From Comamonas sp. B21-038 (GTDB lineage: Bacteria; Pseudomonadota; Gammaproteobacteria; Burkholderiales; Burkholderiaceae_C), in NCBI RefSeq assembly GCF_022387135.1, contig NZ_CP092462.1, positions 4,526,001 through 4,590,000 on the forward strand: a stretch of DNA of 64,000 bases, in the 5' to 3' direction. Position 1 is the stretch's first letter. Each line of letters starts with the position of its first letter. The notes below the pieces were generated by a model. The model made no database searches. It was not told the DNA's origin and was given only the letters and a program-made list of their open reading frames with translations. Both the position numbers and the translations under genes were made by a program. Below are positions 63,902 to 64,000 of this stretch, in pieces.

Positions 63902-64000
63902 ATGAAACGCATCATCGTCTCTTCCCTCACCGCTGCCCTGATGGGCGCTGGCCTGGCTGCCCATGCGCAGACCTTGAACATCGGCTTTGCCGACCCGGTC
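63902..64000 (+). CDS. Peptide-type ABC substrate-binding protein, cut by window end
   Basis: Only the first 33 codons are present, starting at ATG 63902 with an AGGAG ribosome site about six to nine bases upstream. They encode a signal peptide (MKRIIVSSLTAALMGAGLAAHA) and the mature start QTLNIGFADPV, typical of a SBP_bac_5 receptor. It completes the importer encoded upstream. The position at the operon's end, rather than first, is less usual. Confidence 0.85.
   Translation, partial: MKRIIVSSLTAALMGAGLAAHAQTLNIGFADPV

Overview
The window is a stretch of high-GC bacterial chromosome that is almost entirely coding. It most resembles a betaproteobacterium of the order Burkholderiales, probably family Comamonadaceae. 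That placement is inferred from gene content: an SAH riboswitch before metH, a MetH lacking its homocysteine domain, a GTP-type PEP carboxykinase, many LysR regulators each beside one divergent target, and the DUF2868/DUF3482 gene pair. No rRNA, tRNA, CRISPR array, prophage or complete insertion sequence was seen. One short MITE-like element is present.
Layout. 1-6.1 kb: the 3' part of a large MscS-type channel gene, a LysR/PACE-efflux divergent pair, and gltS on the opposite strand. 6.2-9.6 kb: metH under an SAH riboswitch, then an orphan HipB-type antitoxin. 9.6-12.8 kb: a DUF4304 gene and a polar amino-acid ABC operon whose binding-protein gene is frameshifted. 12.9-16.7 kb: a GlpQ-like lipoprotein, then an SDR plus small membrane protein divergent from a LysR gene. 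16.7-19.8 kb: an RRM protein, a small hypothetical, an ankyrin protein and a membrane protein. 19.8-23.0 kb: ridA, dctA, gntR and rluE on the minus strand, with three TTGTAT(A/G)CAA boxes before dctA. 23.1-27.6 kb: tenA, ilvA, a MocR regulator divergent from a LysE exporter, and a 48-residue membrane protein. 28-33.6 kb: pckG, a small membrane protein, a LysR gene, a metallophosphoesterase and a universal stress protein with a class-II FNR-like promoter. 33.7-39.9 kb: an ArgP-type regulator divergent from dadA, then ilvE, an alpha/beta hydrolase lacking its nucleophile serine, a flavin reductase and fpr.
40-48.6 kb is a seven-gene minus-strand cluster. It combines an FAD 2-hydroxyacid dehydrogenase, a polyamine-type ABC importer with fused permeases, a DapA-family aldolase/dehydratase, an FMN 2-hydroxyacid oxidase and an IclR regulator. 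It looks like a catabolic operon for an unidentified hydroxy or oxo acid. A 161-bp element with CTAG target duplications sits exactly at the iclR stop codon. 48.9-52.2 kb: a Liv-type binding protein and a fused LivH-LivM permease with no ATPase genes. 52.2-55.9 kb: a small secreted protein and the DUF3482/DUF2868 pair. 56-57.2 kb: a stand-alone trpB. 57.3-64 kb: a LysR gene, a flavin monooxygenase and a complete dipeptide-type ABC importer, with start/stop overlaps from the monooxygenase through dppF and the binding-protein gene cut by the window end.
The most notable findings are: the SAH riboswitch with a mutually exclusive RBS-sequestering hairpin; the MITE at the iclR stop; the unassigned hydroxyacid cluster; perfect palindromes at the junction between binding-protein and partner genes in all four ABC operons; the helically phased boxes before dctA; and the FNR-type promoter before the stress-protein gene.
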